Notes: generated by a model from the letters alone, not told the origin. A DNA stretch of 64,000 nucleotides from Galaxea fascicularis (GCA_948470475.1 OX419342.1:21438844-21502843); one strand, 5' to 3'; counted from the stretch's first letter, positions 1 to 50,100 are shown. Made by a program: numbers and translations.

Positions 1-628
1 GCGATGATTTGTTACTTTCGCAATGATTTGTTATTTTTGCAATTTTCGTTATTTTTGTTATATTTTTGGAGACCACGTTTCTCCTTCTCTCGACAAAGAT
101 TGGTTACTACCACAAATCTTTAGATTGTTTTGGATACGCAACAAAATCTCTAGTTAAATCAAGTCACACACCCCAAAAAAAAAAATACTTGCCAAATTTT
201 CCTACCCCCTCCCCCCCAAAAAATCCCAGGATTGAAAATTTCAAACCCAAAGAAAATCCTTTGATCACCTGTCACTTGAAATCCAGAGTACCCCCTCCCC
301 CCCCCCTCCCACACACACACACTGGGTCATCAACAATGAGCACGCGTATTGTCCTTGTGTTTATTTCTCCAGTGCAAACTGGTGTGAGGTAAGCACAAGC
401 ATTACACCAGAAGATCAAAAGTACTTCACTTCTAATGCCAATTTTCATCTTGTCAACCAGTCTTAGGAGGGCAGTTAAAAATTTTCAGATTGATGTCAGT
501 ATCTGGGAAAATGAGCACTTACCCCTCCCCTAACCCAACACTAACACTAACTTATTAACTTATTATAACTTGTTAAGTTAGGGAGGGGTAGGTCAACCCA
601 GATACTGGCCTTGATCCAAATTTTCTAC
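1..628. other. Left-edge non-coding stretch within TRMT6 gene
   Basis: This lies downstream (minus-strand sense) of the last TRMT6 exon I can place, so it is probably intronic. Bases 1-70 are T-rich with a loosely repeated GCAATGATTTGTTA motif. Bases 175-310 are rich in C and A runs. A hairpin repeat sits at 495-609. No further TRMT6 exon could be recognised; the C-terminal half of this protein is poorly conserved outside short blocks, so an exon could be missed. Confidence 0.5.
495..609. repeat. Hairpin MITE-like inverted repeat
   Basis: GTCAGTATCTGGG at the left end is matched by its reverse complement CCCAGATACTGGC at the right end. The match continues inward through ACCCCTCCCCTAAC and GTTAGGGAGGGGT. 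The loop is AT-rich. No open reading frame. Typical of a short non-autonomous DNA transposon. Confidence 0.6.
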
Positions 629-3600
629 CTGTTCTTTTGCCAAGTGTTGTAATTTTGTCCAACGGAAATCCACTCAAGCATTCCATAACACTTTCAGGGA
701 AATTGAAATAATCAATAGCCTGCCTGAAAAAAAAAAACAGTTAACATTTTGTTGTATTCATTGCCAATTAAAACTAGTAGCTAGTCTATAGAGAGTTACA
801 ATTTTTTATAGTAACTATATTTAAAATGGACTGAAAAATAAGCTAGGTTTATTTAACAAATTACTGAACAGGCAAATGTATTAAATATAATTATATTATG
901 AAGTCTAAATACCTTCCTGGGAAATCCCCCGAATAGATCTGAATAAGACTCCCATGGCCTCAATATAAAAGAAACAATGGAAAAGGAGCAGCTGTAAGTA
1001 ATAAGTATCAAGGTAAACAAAGTTCTTTCTATTTATGAAAAATCATAGTTAATTTATCTCAAACATACTGAAAGGATTATTAAAATTTATAAGGTGCAGG
1101 GTTCTTAGTAGGAAGACCTGGGTACAGGCACCTGTGTACTCTGAATTTGCTACCCACCTTTGCCGTTTAGGCATTGAAAAGGGCAAGCCAAAGAAATCTT
1201 AGAGGTCCCCTGCTATTTAGAACCCTATGCCCTCCTATTTCTTCAATTAATGAAACCCATGAGGGTGGTAATCTCTTTGAATATGGTAAGCCTGAAAATT
1301 TTTTGAACGCAATAATAATTATTTATTGTTTGAAGACAATTTAAGGGTCACTTCATAAGTGAATTACTATGATTTGTCAGTTGAGTTTGTACCAAGAGAA
1401 GTCTGGTGCCCAAGTCTTGCCATTGAAACCACATTGTTGTCAAGGGGAATGCAAATAGTATCCACTGGCAACTTTTCGGGCTGTCATGTTACGACTGATG
1501 ATACCACAGCCTGAAAGGTTGCCAATGGGGTTTCAATAGCAAAACCAAACTTCCCTCGGTCCAAACTCAACTGATTATCGTAATACTATGGTCAAAATGA
1601 AAATGTTCTAAGCTTAATACATGCACTAGGTACATACATCTGTACACGTGTACAAGTATGCTGTTAGCTTCTTGCATGATGTAAAGTAGCTAGATTGCTT
1701 CAATGGTATACATGAAGTATTGTCAGTGATACTGATCTAATAGCACAGCAGGAAGTCAATATGATTGCAAGACAAAAGTTAATGATTTTCAAAGAGGTGG
1801 ATAAAGTGCAGTTTTCTGCTGGCTGAGAAACGAATGAAACAGATACAGTTTGGGTTTAAAAACAGTATGAGTATGGGTTTGAGTGGGCGGGGGTCTTCAG
1901 GACACATGATGTTGAAAGTTCATTGCCCGACCTGCCATGCCCACCCACCCTTCATGTGTTTTTTGAGTTGTTTTCTCATTTGAGGTGGTTCCACAGTTCT
2001 GGCGTTTTTGTTATCAAGTCCAGTGTTGTTGTATCAAGTCTAGTTGTGCCAGGCTGCATGGTTGGCTTGGCATGGCTCCCAGTTGTGGGTGAGAAAATTG
2101 GTCAGGTTGGTTGTGCCCGGCAATAATGTTGGCACTATATCCAAATTTTCAAGACCTGAAAAACCAAAGAAATGGCAATAATTTATACATACTTACCTCC
2201 CATCCTTTCTAAAAGAGCCCCAACCACCATTCCTTGGCAGCTCTCAACCACCACCATTCGGCAGTTTGCTCTGACATTTGACATGGTTAGAATCTGAGAT
2301 AGGGTGTCAAGCCTCAGCTCACTTGGAACAAAATCAACAGTTTAAATTAAAAAAAGAAACAACTAAAAATTAGGATTTGAATCATACATTTATCAAAACT
2401 ATCAAATGTAAGGTTAACCTTGAAATAGTAATGGTACAGAGAAAAGCCTAGTACATCAACATTAGTACTGTAATCCCTTGATAAGATGCATGGAAGGTCG
2501 TAGGTTTGGCAAAATGGCATTTGGCCAAAACCCAGTTACATGTTTTTAAACATCAAACGGGCTCTGTCATGGGAGTATTGCTGTTTTCCGGTGAAAAGTA
2601 CACAGAAATGCCACTTAAAGGCCTTTGCTCATGCCAAAATGTTCCTTGAAATGTAGGAGAAAGATGTCAATTGATTTAATTTATGGATGAAAAGTCATCC
2701 GCAGGTCATTATTTTTTGGCCATGGCTTCAAGATGATGTACAAGAATTTGAAAAATTTACCCTAATTTTTTTTAATGCAATCCATTTCCATCCTTGCCAT
2801 CACTAACAGGAGAAGACAGTATTTAGTTTCAATGCAGTAACACAGTCTTGAGTAACTAAACTACTTCATTATTTTTGGGTTTTCCCTGATTTAAAGACAT
2901 TTTTTAGTATTTTACAGAGGACCAAAATAGCATGACAGAGCTCATTTAAGCGGTCTCTTTTCCATTATACAATGTACAGAACCAATTCTATAGGTCAGCT
3001 TTCAGTTGTTGTGACTCTTGCAGTTCAGCATTCAGCACTGGCATTCTGTGAAAAACCCTGCAAGGACCTATCCTAAGTGAGTCTATTTTATCAAACTGCC
3101 CCAATATTATTAATAGAAATCAACATATTTTGATTTACCATATTTTTGTAGCCCCTCTTGCATAATACATCTGAGCTATTAGATCAGCAGTAGGTCTCCG
3201 GATTGAAAATCTTGCAACATGCCTGAAAGAAGTATGATTGTGTCACTCATTGGGTTATTCCAGAAAAAATCCACACCTCCCCGACGGATGGGCACCTTTT
3301 TTAATCCCCGCTACCTCCCAGATTTCTGGAAGAACTAAACCACTCCGAGGCAAAAGACCCCCCCTCCTGCCTGGATTTTATAAACCATAAATTTAATTTT
3401 ATTCTAAAGAATATATCCAAAACCACATCCAAAAGATACTCTTGTTTAATTTTTAAAGTGCTACTATGATCAAAAAATAATTTTCTTTTTTTCTTGATAT
3501 CTTGAAAGCCTGTTCGCTTAACATCTGACTGGCAAAATTTTGAGCTTTGATTTTTATCCAAAGGCTGTTTATTACAAGTGTAAGGTTTGGATTTCACGGT

Positions 3601-6600
3601 CTGCAATTACTCATGTTCAAAACTGACCGATTGGACCTCAGAGGCTTAGTTAGAACTAGGGAAAAGTGACGTCATTTACTCACTAGCTTAAAATTTCAGC
3701 ATGTATTATATAACTTCTGTGCTGCATTTTAATTCAGCCATGTATACACACATTGCATTCTCAAACCAGTGAGTCTTTGACCCAGCTTTGTTAGTTTTAT
3801 TTTCAACAACCGAGATTTTGATGCATAATGTACCATTTACAGAACAGTACGTACACCGTAACAGAGCCATGAATTTTGAAAGGATTTGTCAACTTTTATG
3901 CTCAGTGGCACTCTGGGGCCTGGGTACAACAATGCAAATAGTGTCAGGTGTTCCATTTTATTTTCGTTGTGAGCTACAGCTCTCTTCATGTTCATCTTTT
4001 TGTCACATGTTTTCCGCATGTTTTTTTGTGTGTTTTCTGTGTTTATAAAAGAACCTGTGGACATAACTTGAAGTATATCTGGTAAGAAAATATATATAAA
4101 CTGAAAGATTCATTCTTTTTTCAGACTCAGATGGAGCCCAACATTCACAGATCAAAAAGTTTGAGGAAACGACCCCCAAAGAAGGTTTTTTTAGGTTTCA
4201 ACTCCCCTCCTAATTGGATTTCTATAGCCTTTGACTTCCCATCCCATGAGAATTTCCAGAAACCCATTCATTGGGGTGTGTGGATTTTTTCTGGAATAAC
4301 CCGTTGAAAATCACAGATTGTGCTGAGCCATAGACATTTAGTTATTCTCAAAGTTCCCTCTCTGACCACAGGTAGCCCAATCGTGTGGATTTAAAAAAAT
4401 GATGGCATTGCACTTACAAAAGTGACAAGAAACAGTAGAGTGAAAGTGGGAAGACTTTATTTGGCTAGAATATCAATATTTCCACTGCTATCCACATTGT
4501 TGGAATTCTAGGTTTTAATTGTCTATTTTTTTTTTTATGTAAACTTTAGATGTCACAAATCCTGAATGAGCTGCCTGTACTTTGACAGCTTCATTATAGT
4601 TAGAGGGATCCCTAAGTAAGGTAGAATTTTTTATGATTAGTCTTTTGTTCTTAAGGCTTTTCCTCCAATGCTATTTTAAAGGAAAACCATTAGCATTCAT
4701 GTGTACATTGGGGTTCTATCCATAAAAACAAACATGGCCAGTTTGTATGTTGGTGGTACTGTGCTCTCTGATTGCAGTTGCCATTGCATTTTAAGCCAAC
4801 AGCCACACAATCCATTGATCCTCACACCAATAACAAGCTGATTAGTACATTGCTTTGTGAGTAAATTATACCAGTGTGTCCAACACTCAAGATCATTTAT
4901 AACAACCAAGACCCATGCCAACCAAGGTATTCAACTATAACAGGTATCATGATGTCAGAATAACAGCCCTTAACAATAGCTCTGCTGCCAATGTTTAGAA
5001 AAATTTTTCTAGAATTATCCATCAATCCGTTAAAATAAACGTTTCTTACTTTTTCATTTTCTTTTTTTTGTACTTTGCTTGGGAAAACTGTGTTCTGTCC
5101 TTGAATGTTGTACTGTTCTCAACAAGGTGTTCAACAAGATCCTAGAAGAAATATACATACATGCAGTCATGCACACTGGTACCATATAAAAGTAAAAAGA
5201 AATAAAATTACAAGGAGACAAACTTGAACCAGTCTGCATTTGTAAGAAATTATCTGAGTGCAGTTCTACAGACTGTTCTACTGAGATATGTCCAGAAATG
5301 CAGGATAATCAGGGTGAGACGAAAATGAAAAGATAAGGTTGCCCTTTGGGCAAGCTGTTATTTGAGATTACTAGCCTGAAGGTCTGAGGAGCTAGCCCGA
5401 AATTAAATTTTTTATAAAGGAGGAACCAATGGTGGTGCTTGCCCGTCGGGCAAGCTGCGATGAGAAAATGCTAGCCCGACAAGTCATTCCACTAGCCCTG
5501 GGCTATTGGACAGCACTTTTGTCGCGCCCTGATAATGAGATTCATTCTCCTTATGATGGACATCACAAAGTGTCCCTTAACTCTAACATCCTCACCTTAA
5601 TACTGTACATCAATGACTTTCACAGCTGCAATCATGGACAAAATTCTTGGGAGAAATAGCTCTACACACACACACGAAACAAGGAGTTGAGGAAGATTCA
5701 ACCTACATGTACATGTGCCCAGCCCCTCCCCCGCCCCACCTACAATGTTGAAAACATATACCCAGAATTTGTTCTGACTTTCAACATGGTATTGAGTGGG
5801 GGCAGGGGTATTGGTGTAACAGAGTTTTAAAGTACAATGTTCAGTTCCTTTTTAGGTACATGTAATGCTCAAATATTTGATAATTGCAAGTTTTTGCATG
5901 ACTGTCCCAAGGAATTTTGTCCAAGATTGTGGGAATGAAATTAACAGAAGCACAAAATCTCCTCACCTTCCCACTGACTCCTTGTGCTTTCAAACTCATG
6001 ATTTCATCTCTTGACAACTTCTGAGAGGCACCATCATTTTGCAGAAACTGATTACTTTTATCATCCTCTGCAAAAAGTGGAGTAAATGTATAGTGCAAAC
6101 ATTTACACCACAACTAAACATTGAAAGTCAAAAGTAGTTTTCTCCAATAGATAACGATGCTGAACCTTGTAGTGTCATTTGTACAAAAAGTCGTCTCAGT
6201 TAATTCCACAGTTTCTGCGCACAGTTCACGTGGTTTGTGCATGTCCGATTACTTAACAGGACAAAACAAATACTGCAGTATGGAGAATTAAAATGATTCA
6301 TGGAATGGACCAAACCTGAACCCACCGGAATCGTTTGGTGCCATAAGAAGTTCATCAACATCCTCTTCTGCCTCTAATCTGCACAGTTTGCTTCCTTTTA
6401 CTTCGAAGATTGAACCCAAGGGACAGCCAATAGCATTATCCAGGGAGAAATGCAACCTTTCAAATACTTCCTTCCTAAATAAAAAAAAATACAAGGAAAT
6501 GGCATGGAAATACCCAGCCTATGGAAAGACAGTCACAGGGAACATACAATGATAAATCGTCGAAATCCACGAGAACGACCTAAAGTTTCCGAAGTTTAAA

Positions 6601-6742
6601 CTCTGACGACAGTTGCACGCACGTGCATGCAAAAAGAGTTTTCTACATTTATAGTTTTCTAATCTTACCTGTCCTTCCGAACTTTTACTGCCTTGATGAC
6701 ATTATCCTTTTTTAAAATCACATACTCTCCCTCCTTGATCAT
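629..6742 (-). CDS. TRMT6: TRMT6, tRNA m1A58 methyltransferase non-catalytic subunit (partial, 8 exons)
   Basis: TRMT6 pairs with the catalytic subunit TRMT61A to make 1-methyladenosine at position 58 of tRNAs. Exons in transcription order: 6742-6669, 6474-6326, 6067-5967, 5141-5050, 3222-3139, 2321-2197, 958-913, 723-629. Every junction is GT/AG and all phases agree. The product starts MIKEGEYVILKKDNVIKAV, then has FSLDNAIG, QKLSRDEIMSLKAQG, LVENSTTFKDRTQFSQAKY followed by a lysine run, MYYARG, DTLSQILTMSNVRANCRM, ESCQGMVVGALLERMGG and GSLIQIYSG. These align block for block with animal TRMT6. The last visible exon ends in phase 1 and the C-terminus lies beyond the left edge. The ATG at 6742 matches the conserved start; an in-frame ATG at 6826 would add 28 residues. 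Identification rests on remembered family sequence. Confidence 0.93.
1377..1574. mobile_element. MITE, about 198 bp, with 31-bp terminal inverted repeats
   Basis: TCAGTTGAGTTTGTACC at the left end is mirrored by GGTCCAAACTCAACTGA at the right end, with the match running about 31 bp with a few mismatches. A second inner inverted pair (GGCAACTTTTCGGGCTG and CAGCCTGAAAGGTTGCC) makes the whole element foldable. It lies in the TRMT6 intron between the exons at 2197 and 958. Confidence 0.7.
3252..4302. mobile_element. Non-autonomous DNA transposon, about 1.05 kb
   Basis: Terminal inverted repeats are visible: GGGTTATTCCAGAAAAAATC at 3252 and GATTTTTTCTGGAATAACCC ending at 4302. Purine/pyrimidine-biased stretches lie inside each end. 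Short open frames inside (for example 3301-3606 minus) look like nothing known, so no transposase is supported. It sits in the TRMT6 intron between the exons at 5050 and 3222. Confidence 0.65.
5310..5531. mobile_element. CAGGG-ended MITE with 5-bp target duplication
   Basis: The element starts CAGGGTGAGACGAAAATG and ends CACTTTTGTCGCGCCCTG. It is flanked by identical ATAAT copies (5305-5309 and 5532-5536). CAGGG ends with a 5-bp duplication resemble the hAT5-type group of hAT transposons; that family name is inference. Inner copies of CCCGTCGGGCAAGCT-like sequence make secondary inverted repeats. Confidence 0.7.
5716..5814. repeat. Foldback repeat, C/G-rich arms
   Basis: CCCAGCCCCTCCCCCGCCCC followed by CAATGTTGAAA is mirrored by TTTCAACATGG followed by GTGGGGGCAGGGGTATTGG. 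It lies in a TRMT6 intron. Probably a short MITE. Confidence 0.5.
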
Positions 6743-43625
<36,883 letters not shown>

Positions 43626-44461
43626 ATCACGAGTAGTTTTCACAAGGCGTCGAAATCTTTGTTGTTTAGTTGCTTTGAATATTTAAGAAATGCAGGGAGA
43701 GATCTGAGAAGGTGTTAGGCTCTCTGTTACCAAGAAATATCAAGGAAAGAGAAAAACCGAGAGGATAAAAAGTAAAACGTACCTAGGAGTCCTTACTATT
43801 TACACGGGAACCCGAAATTCTGGTTGGAAAATCAGATGGTACATACTATTCCATTTGGAACGTTTCAGAACTTTTTTTATTATGGGCCATCGGCTTAATC
43901 AATGCACTTTATCTTTCCAACTAATACTAGTACATTTTATGATTTATCTATTTTGCGTTTGGACAAGCTGGAGCACTGAATGTTTACACTTGTGTGTAAA
44001 TGGTAGGCGCCCCTGGGTACTTCGGAATACACTCGTATCTAGGACATTGTTAGCTTTTTTTTACTGTGAAAAAGGTGCCTTGAAGTGTCTTAATTACCAA
44101 AGCTTTCCAAACTCCTTTCCTAAAAAAAATGAGTGACTATTTTCTTTCCTAATGTGTTTCATCGGTTGCTATATCACAGTAGAATGTAGTAGGTGAGTAA
44201 CTTGCTAGAAAGTCGTAATGCTTTGGATCGTCTTTGAGGATATGGAGAAAATTGAACACGGATAAACGTAAAGCAAATGTAGATAGATGTAAAATGTAAA
44301 TATTAGCTACATAGAAAATATTATCAATTTTATAAAGCTTAATAAAATAGAAATGTCAAAACTATGAGAATGTAACGATTTATGATAAGCCTGTGGCTTT
44401 TCAAAGGTTTGCATTCTGCTGCGTGCCTATGGCGATGGCTTTACTATTTTCCCGTTAACGA
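43626..44461 (+). other. PCNX: PCNX 3' untranslated region
   Basis: It follows the TAA stop at 43,623-43,625. No intron signal or further coding continues. An AATAAA at 44,341-44,346 after a run of AT-rich sequence is the best cleavage signal, giving a 3' UTR of about 740 bp. The open frame at 43,855-44,136 resembles nothing known. Confidence 0.65.
44341..44346 (+). terminator. PCNX: PCNX polyadenylation signal AATAAA
   Basis: Canonical hexamer 716 bp after the stop codon, in AT-rich sequence. It is the first AATAAA in the right strand after the stop that I can see. Confidence 0.55.
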
Positions 44462-44635
44462 AGTCTCCTTTCCCGTTATTTTGAGATAGAAAGAACAGGA
44501 GACTGCCGCTGGTAGATATCGTGTGCTAAAGTTGTTTGGTCGCTAAGCAACGCTGGCGCATGCTCAACAGGAAACGCTGTGACCCAGCGCAGAGTCTCCT
44601 TTTCTTTCCATCTCAAAATAACGGAAAAGGAGACT
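44462..44635. mobile_element. MITE, 174 bp, with 43-bp palindromic ends
   Basis: The left end (44,462-44,504) starts AGTCTCCTTTCCCGTTATTT and is mirrored by the right end (44,592-44,635), which finishes CGGAAAAGGAGACT. Each end is itself nearly symmetric (AGTCTCC...GGAGACT). Related termini occur at 22,282. Confidence 0.75.
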
Positions 44636-44636
44636 G

Positions 44637-46500
44637 TTAGCAGGGAATACCATTAAATTTCTTTTTCTTCAATGAAGAGCAAACAGTGATCACTTGTATA
44701 CCATATTCAACATATTGTCGGCTTTGTTCGAAATCATTCAACGATGTTGCAATCTCGAAACCACTCGGTGTAATTACAGATGAAGAACTATCCACTTCCC
44801 AGCCAGAGTTTATCCTCGATTCTTGACCCTTTTTCCTAGATTCGAGTGCTCGATCCTCATATTCCTGAAAAACAAGTATCGCGGGCGCAGAGAAGTACAA
44901 TTGGTCTAATCTTTCGCGTCAGACTCCGGCTCCGCGTTCTTGTCAACCCCCACCCCGCAACGGGCTGCGGAAGTCCGCCTCCCAGGTCCACCTTTTATGG
45001 ACCGACGAGAATTTTAAAAACCAACTAGCTGGCGTAGATTGAAAATGAAGTTTAATCAAGTTGTCCGTCGGATGAACAGTCACTACTGTCAAGACGACTT
45101 ACAAATTGCTACATGCATTGTACATCTGAGTTTAATTAATTTGAAAAAGCCTACCCGAAAAGGAAAACAAAACAAAGGAAGGAGGAAAAAAAGAAGAAAA
45201 AAATAAAAATAAAGTAAGAGAAGTAAGAACATTGTTTGTTTATGTAGTGAAGAAGTACTTTTGGATTAGGGAACCAAGAAATTATTCTACAGATTTGTAA
45301 GGAAAGGATCCCGTTTATGAGAGGACTTAGATCTTTCTTCTCTATCAGGTGATAAAACTTTTCAAATCGTAAGAATTCATCCAGTCGTGAGCTGCGTAAA
45401 TTAAACTTACACAACCATGTATGAACTGATGTTTCTTTAGTACGGGTATTGACTATTTACTTAGGATGATAGTCCATGGCAAGTCACCTCTCCCCTTACG
45501 GATTTGTTCCCTTCCCCCCCCCCCCCCCACTCCTCACTCCTCCTTAGAGAAAAAACACAAAAACACTATTGTCTCTTCTCTAACTGAGATCAAAATTTGT
45601 GTCTTGTTACATGAATGGGCTTTGGTTCTATCAAAAAACGGACTGACTGTTGTCTAATGAAAACACTCTCCTGAAGTTATGTTCGAGCCATTTATCATAC
45701 TGTGCATGGCGACTATACTAGAGGACGAAAGAGAAAGCTTTCTCTCTCTTGCCACTTCCTTGCTCATTTATTTGTTCAGGCAAAGAAACGAAAAGGGAAT
45801 AAAAAATCACAACTATGTGAGAGAAATGTTTGCTTTTTCGGGCAACAACCCTCTCCTGGATATCAAGCCTGATGGATATCTGTAGAAGTATTTTTTTTTC
45901 GCAAAAGGAATAAATGCTGAAGAAAACAAAAAAAGTAAAAGAAAAAGACCCACTGCAAGAAAGTTTGCTAAGCATTCACGGGCAAGGAAATATTTTACAA
46001 ATTTTAAATAATAAATAAATAGATAAATAAAGGGACTCGAAGGAGCCTTTGAGATACAAGAAGCCAATCAGGAAAATTGGTCATTTCAACTTCACTACAC
46101 ATACAAATACAATCCGTTAGGTTTATTTTGGTTTCTTTCGGCCTCGCACCAGCAGCAAGCATGAACCACTTACATGTGGAACAATAACAACAACTAATTG
46201 ACTACAGGGAAACGATTCCCCGTGACACCACCGGATACGAAAAACAAGAAAAACCCACGGGGAAAAAAACTGGAAACGTATTCCCCGAACCAATGCAGTG
46301 CCACAATCCCTCCGGGGTTTAGAGGACCTCTTAGCTTATTACAAACTAATAATGATTTATAAAAAAAGCAAAAACAAAAGCTACACGGGCTGAGGCAGGC
46401 CTAGAATGCCTCACCACGTGATGAACTGGCACTTTATAGACAACCTGCTACCCATCATGCCCTACACCAATCGTACCCAGACCCTTCTGTTCTCGTTCCG
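44637..46500. other. Intergenic stretch
   Basis: A minus-strand frame at 44,637-44,900 has an acceptor-like TTTTTCAG followed by an exon-like EYEDRALESRKKGQESR stretch, but I cannot tie it to a family and it ends at the MITE edge. The rest holds A/G-rich sequence (45,160-45,230), a C run near 45,515 and AT-rich DNA. No gene supported. Confidence 0.45.
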
Positions 46501-46509
46501 TAGAAATGT

Positions 46510-47165
46510 CAATTTGTCTTATTCGCACACTCAACTGTCAGAAATTACATATTTCGGAGTTGCGCAGGGAACTGGGGCGAGTTTCAAATTTAAAGTGATC
46601 GATAAATTGACACCATGACATAAAATATAACTTTTTAGGTTGAAAAGAGACCAAGTTATAGAACTTGAAACACAGCTCGAAATCCATGCAAACGTCTCTA
46701 ATTTTGAGGCTGCGTCCACCTAAGCCATAAAATTATTCAGTTTTCTCACAACCGTAAAGTACCGTCATGCACCTACTATTTGGGAATAACTGAAGTGAAA
46801 ATCAGTTTGTTTGCCCATTTTTAAGATCAAATATCAAAGAAATCACAAAAACAACAACAACAACAACAACAATAATAATAATAATAATAATAATAAAGAG
46901 TTTGAATGGGTTTTAGGGGACGCTGTCACAAAATTAGACACATTTGAGTGGATTTTGAACCATGTGTCAAGGTCCATAACTTGATCTCTGTTCAACCTAA
47001 AAGAATCAAAATCGTAAATGGTAAAAGAATCAAACTTGGTCAAACACCAATCAACGGCATCTTCCATGTGATGGTGTCAATTTATTTGAAACATCGCCCC
47101 AGTTTCCTGCGTAACTCCGAAATGGCCAATCATATTTTAGTCACGTTGGCACGTGCGCATTTATT
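46510..47165. repeat. Large foldback element with microsatellite loop
   Basis: The left arm (about 46,549-46,740) contains CGGAGTTGCGCAGGGAACTGG and TTTTTAGGTTGAAAAGAG. Read on the minus strand, the right arm (about 46,905-47,130) gives CGGAGTTACGCAGGAAACTG and TTTTAGGTTGAACAGAG, so the arms are diverged inverted copies. The loop holds (AAC)n then (AAT)n at 46,850-46,896. Weaker similarity extends both arms outward. Confidence 0.65.
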
Positions 47166-50100
47166 TTGTTTGACGCCGTGTTGAAAAAATTAATTCAGTT
47201 CGAAGAGCAACTTGAAACTTTTCAAGTGTATGGTAACTGAACCGTACGCGTTTTATGGAGTCAAGTTTGTAACAATTTGCTTCCTACAAGACAGTATCTT
47301 CGAGACTAAAGAATTGGAAGAAGCCATGTGAAAGTGGCTTGAAGCCGAACTCGATTCCAACGCTGGGTAAGATCAGTTCGTCAGTTGCAAATTTGAACCG
47401 AATTTTAATTCGTGGAAGCCGCCCGGAAAATGTCCGTTTTCTTTGTTAAGTCCATTTCATTCCGATTACAAGCTATGAAGCACATACTGACGTTAAGATT
47501 CTTTTTATTTGATAGCAGAATTGCTTCTGAAACTGTCCAGACGAGTTCGCGTGCACGTGGCAGCGTAACCTTGGCAAGTCAAATTTGATTTTACACAGGC
47601 TGAGGAAATCATGGTAAGCGCAACTGATTTCTTTTCAAATAATATCAAAAACGATTTCTTGACTTAAACGACAGCCTTCTGACTTCGTTTTTGTAAGGAC
47701 TTTTGCAATTACTTTGTAATTTATTTTTTAATGTTCAGTTGATCGGTAAATGACGGACTACGGTATTATAGTAGCTCCGCCCACCGCGATTAGCCTGATT
47801 TGCGGGCGGAGATGGACTATAACGTTTTGTATCTGTCTGATATATTATGACTTTGTAACATCTCAATGTGGTGAAAAACAACCAGGGTGTTATAAGCTTA
47901 AATTCCCATTTTCCGAAATATGCATTCGTAAAATAACTAGGCGCGAAAAAGGTTTCACTTGCAGCTGCTGACGATCAGAACATCTTAATTTCTGGTCTTT
48001 GTGGAAGTAATTTTGTTTATACAAACTAGGAAAACGATACTGCTCGTGCACGTTTAGTTTCAGCAATCACGGGTTTCACTTCACTAGCAGAGTATGAAAG
48101 CAAGTACGTTGCTCACTATTGTTGAGAAAGTCTGCTTTCTCAGCTACTTTAGTCATCTTTCAAACGGGATGAATGAACAAAGTGAACCTGAAAACGAAGT
48201 GACCAGTTCAACAGATTTGTTTCAAACATAATTCATGCTGTAGGATTAATTTATGTTGCTTATATTTCAAGTTTCACTCCCCTCAAGTTGATGCTAAGCG
48301 ACTGTGTTTATGCAATGTCTTTTCGTTGGTTTTTGTCAATATTTTCTACCCTCTAATGGAAAACCGCAGCAGCTTATTAAAACTCGTGGTCCAAAGTCCT
48401 ATTTAACCCCCGAAGGGCTTTTGTTTTTTTGGTCCTTCTTGAATAGGCCTTATTGGAGGATGCTAAATTATCTTTAATCACAAATTCTGGTTAAATGCTT
48501 CTTCAACTGGCTTCTGATTGACAAAAAACACACATTAATCAGTGTGAACAAAACGAAACAATTTATAGTTGTACAAAATCTAGGGTTCAAATTAAAACTG
48601 ATACCCTCGTACAAAACTGTTCCTTCTCGCGTGAGTTATTACTGTTTTGTTGGGGAGCGGGTGGGGCTTACAATAGAGGCAGGGGACTTATTAAAAGGGG
48701 TGGGGGAGGGGGGCTAAATGGAGGAAATACGGGGTATCCATGTATCACTGTGGCTCAAAGTCTATTCGTTTTCTGGAATAGGGTTAGTATGACGGTGATG
48801 CATGCCAGGAGCTCCTGTGCATGTATAGTTCAATTATGGGGCTGTGCGGAATTTTTACAACTTTTGTCCGATCTTCTTGATTTCCAGCTCCTTCACTTAT
48901 AGCATCCATAATTTGTAAAGTACGTTTGTTTACACATTACCTTTTTATCCTCAGGTTGCGTTGGATTCTGTTTGTTGCGATCGGCAGAAAAATTCCACTG
49001 CTCAACGCCTAAACCACGGGTTTTCCAGTATCCAGCCGTTCCAGTCACAGGATATCTACTCCGTGTTGCGATGAGATCTCTATCCTTAACCAGGTACCCT
49101 CCTCGATCAACTGCACCCAGCCCAGTTAACAGCTTCACCTTGGATCAACCCAGGGAACCCACCAACAGCTTCACATCAGATCAAGTCGACCCAGTTACAG
49201 CTTCCCACATCATCCCGATGTTCGTCTGTGATTTGTGGTCAGTAAGATTCCTTGTGGGTTGCGATAGGGGGGTATATAGAACTCTGGATGAACCTTACAA
49301 AGCATCAAACCATCCACACGCCTTCGTTCGGACAGAAGTCAGCGGTCTGCTCATTCGGCTTAATTCAAATGTAGTTAGTTCAGCTAGCGGGTCCCATGGG
49401 TTGGTTGGCTCCTCCCCTTAGGCTCCTTGATCAACGGGTCCCTTTGCAGGTTGTTCGGCCTTTCTTCGGGTTAGGTTCGATCTCGCTTCTTTTTCGGCTT
49501 CTTTTTCGTTTCTGTCTTCGGCTTTTTCGGACTTTCAAGATGTGCTTCTCGTCATCATCGCCATGGATCGTGGACGTCTTCACCGTAATCTCCCGCTTAG
49601 TTGCGTGAATTTAAATCTCTCACGTTTCACTTGACAGTTCACACAGCTCTGTGCAAGTGAAGCTTTTGTGGTAAGGTTCAACCAGACGAGTAATTTAATG
49701 ACTTAGGACACTAGAGGATGCAGGCCATTCAACTGGAAGCAGGGAGACCTGATTTGGCCATTCCTTGCAAGTTAAGTGGTTTCTCTAGTTACAGGAAGCC
49801 CTGTATTGCACTACGCAGGCGCATATTGTCTATAGATGGTCGGTAGGCGTAGGTAGACTACACTACGACTTTAGAGGAACTCCTAAAGAACGGTACCTTG
49901 GACTTGTAGTTGTCGTTACGTGTTGTTAAAAGCCTTGACCGCACCTTAAGAGAGCTTTGAGTGATTTGAACCAAAACGAACGCGTGAACAGTATTGATGG
50001 TAGACATAACTAGTGTTCATGACGAAAAAGTTCCATAGCAAGTGTGTCACAGTGGTTGTCATCAGGTGCTAAAAGCCTTTCTCGCGCGCCAAGAGACCCT

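Noticed and set aside
44637..44900. Minus-strand exon-like frame EYEDRALESRKKGQESR
   Set aside because: It has a plausible acceptor, but no partner exon, family or polyadenylation signal could be linked; kept only as a note in the intergenic entry.
48972..49421. 149-codon plus-strand frame
   Set aside because: No recognisable domain, Ser/Pro bias from a short repeated GCTTCAC-type motif, and no splice or start context that supports an exon.
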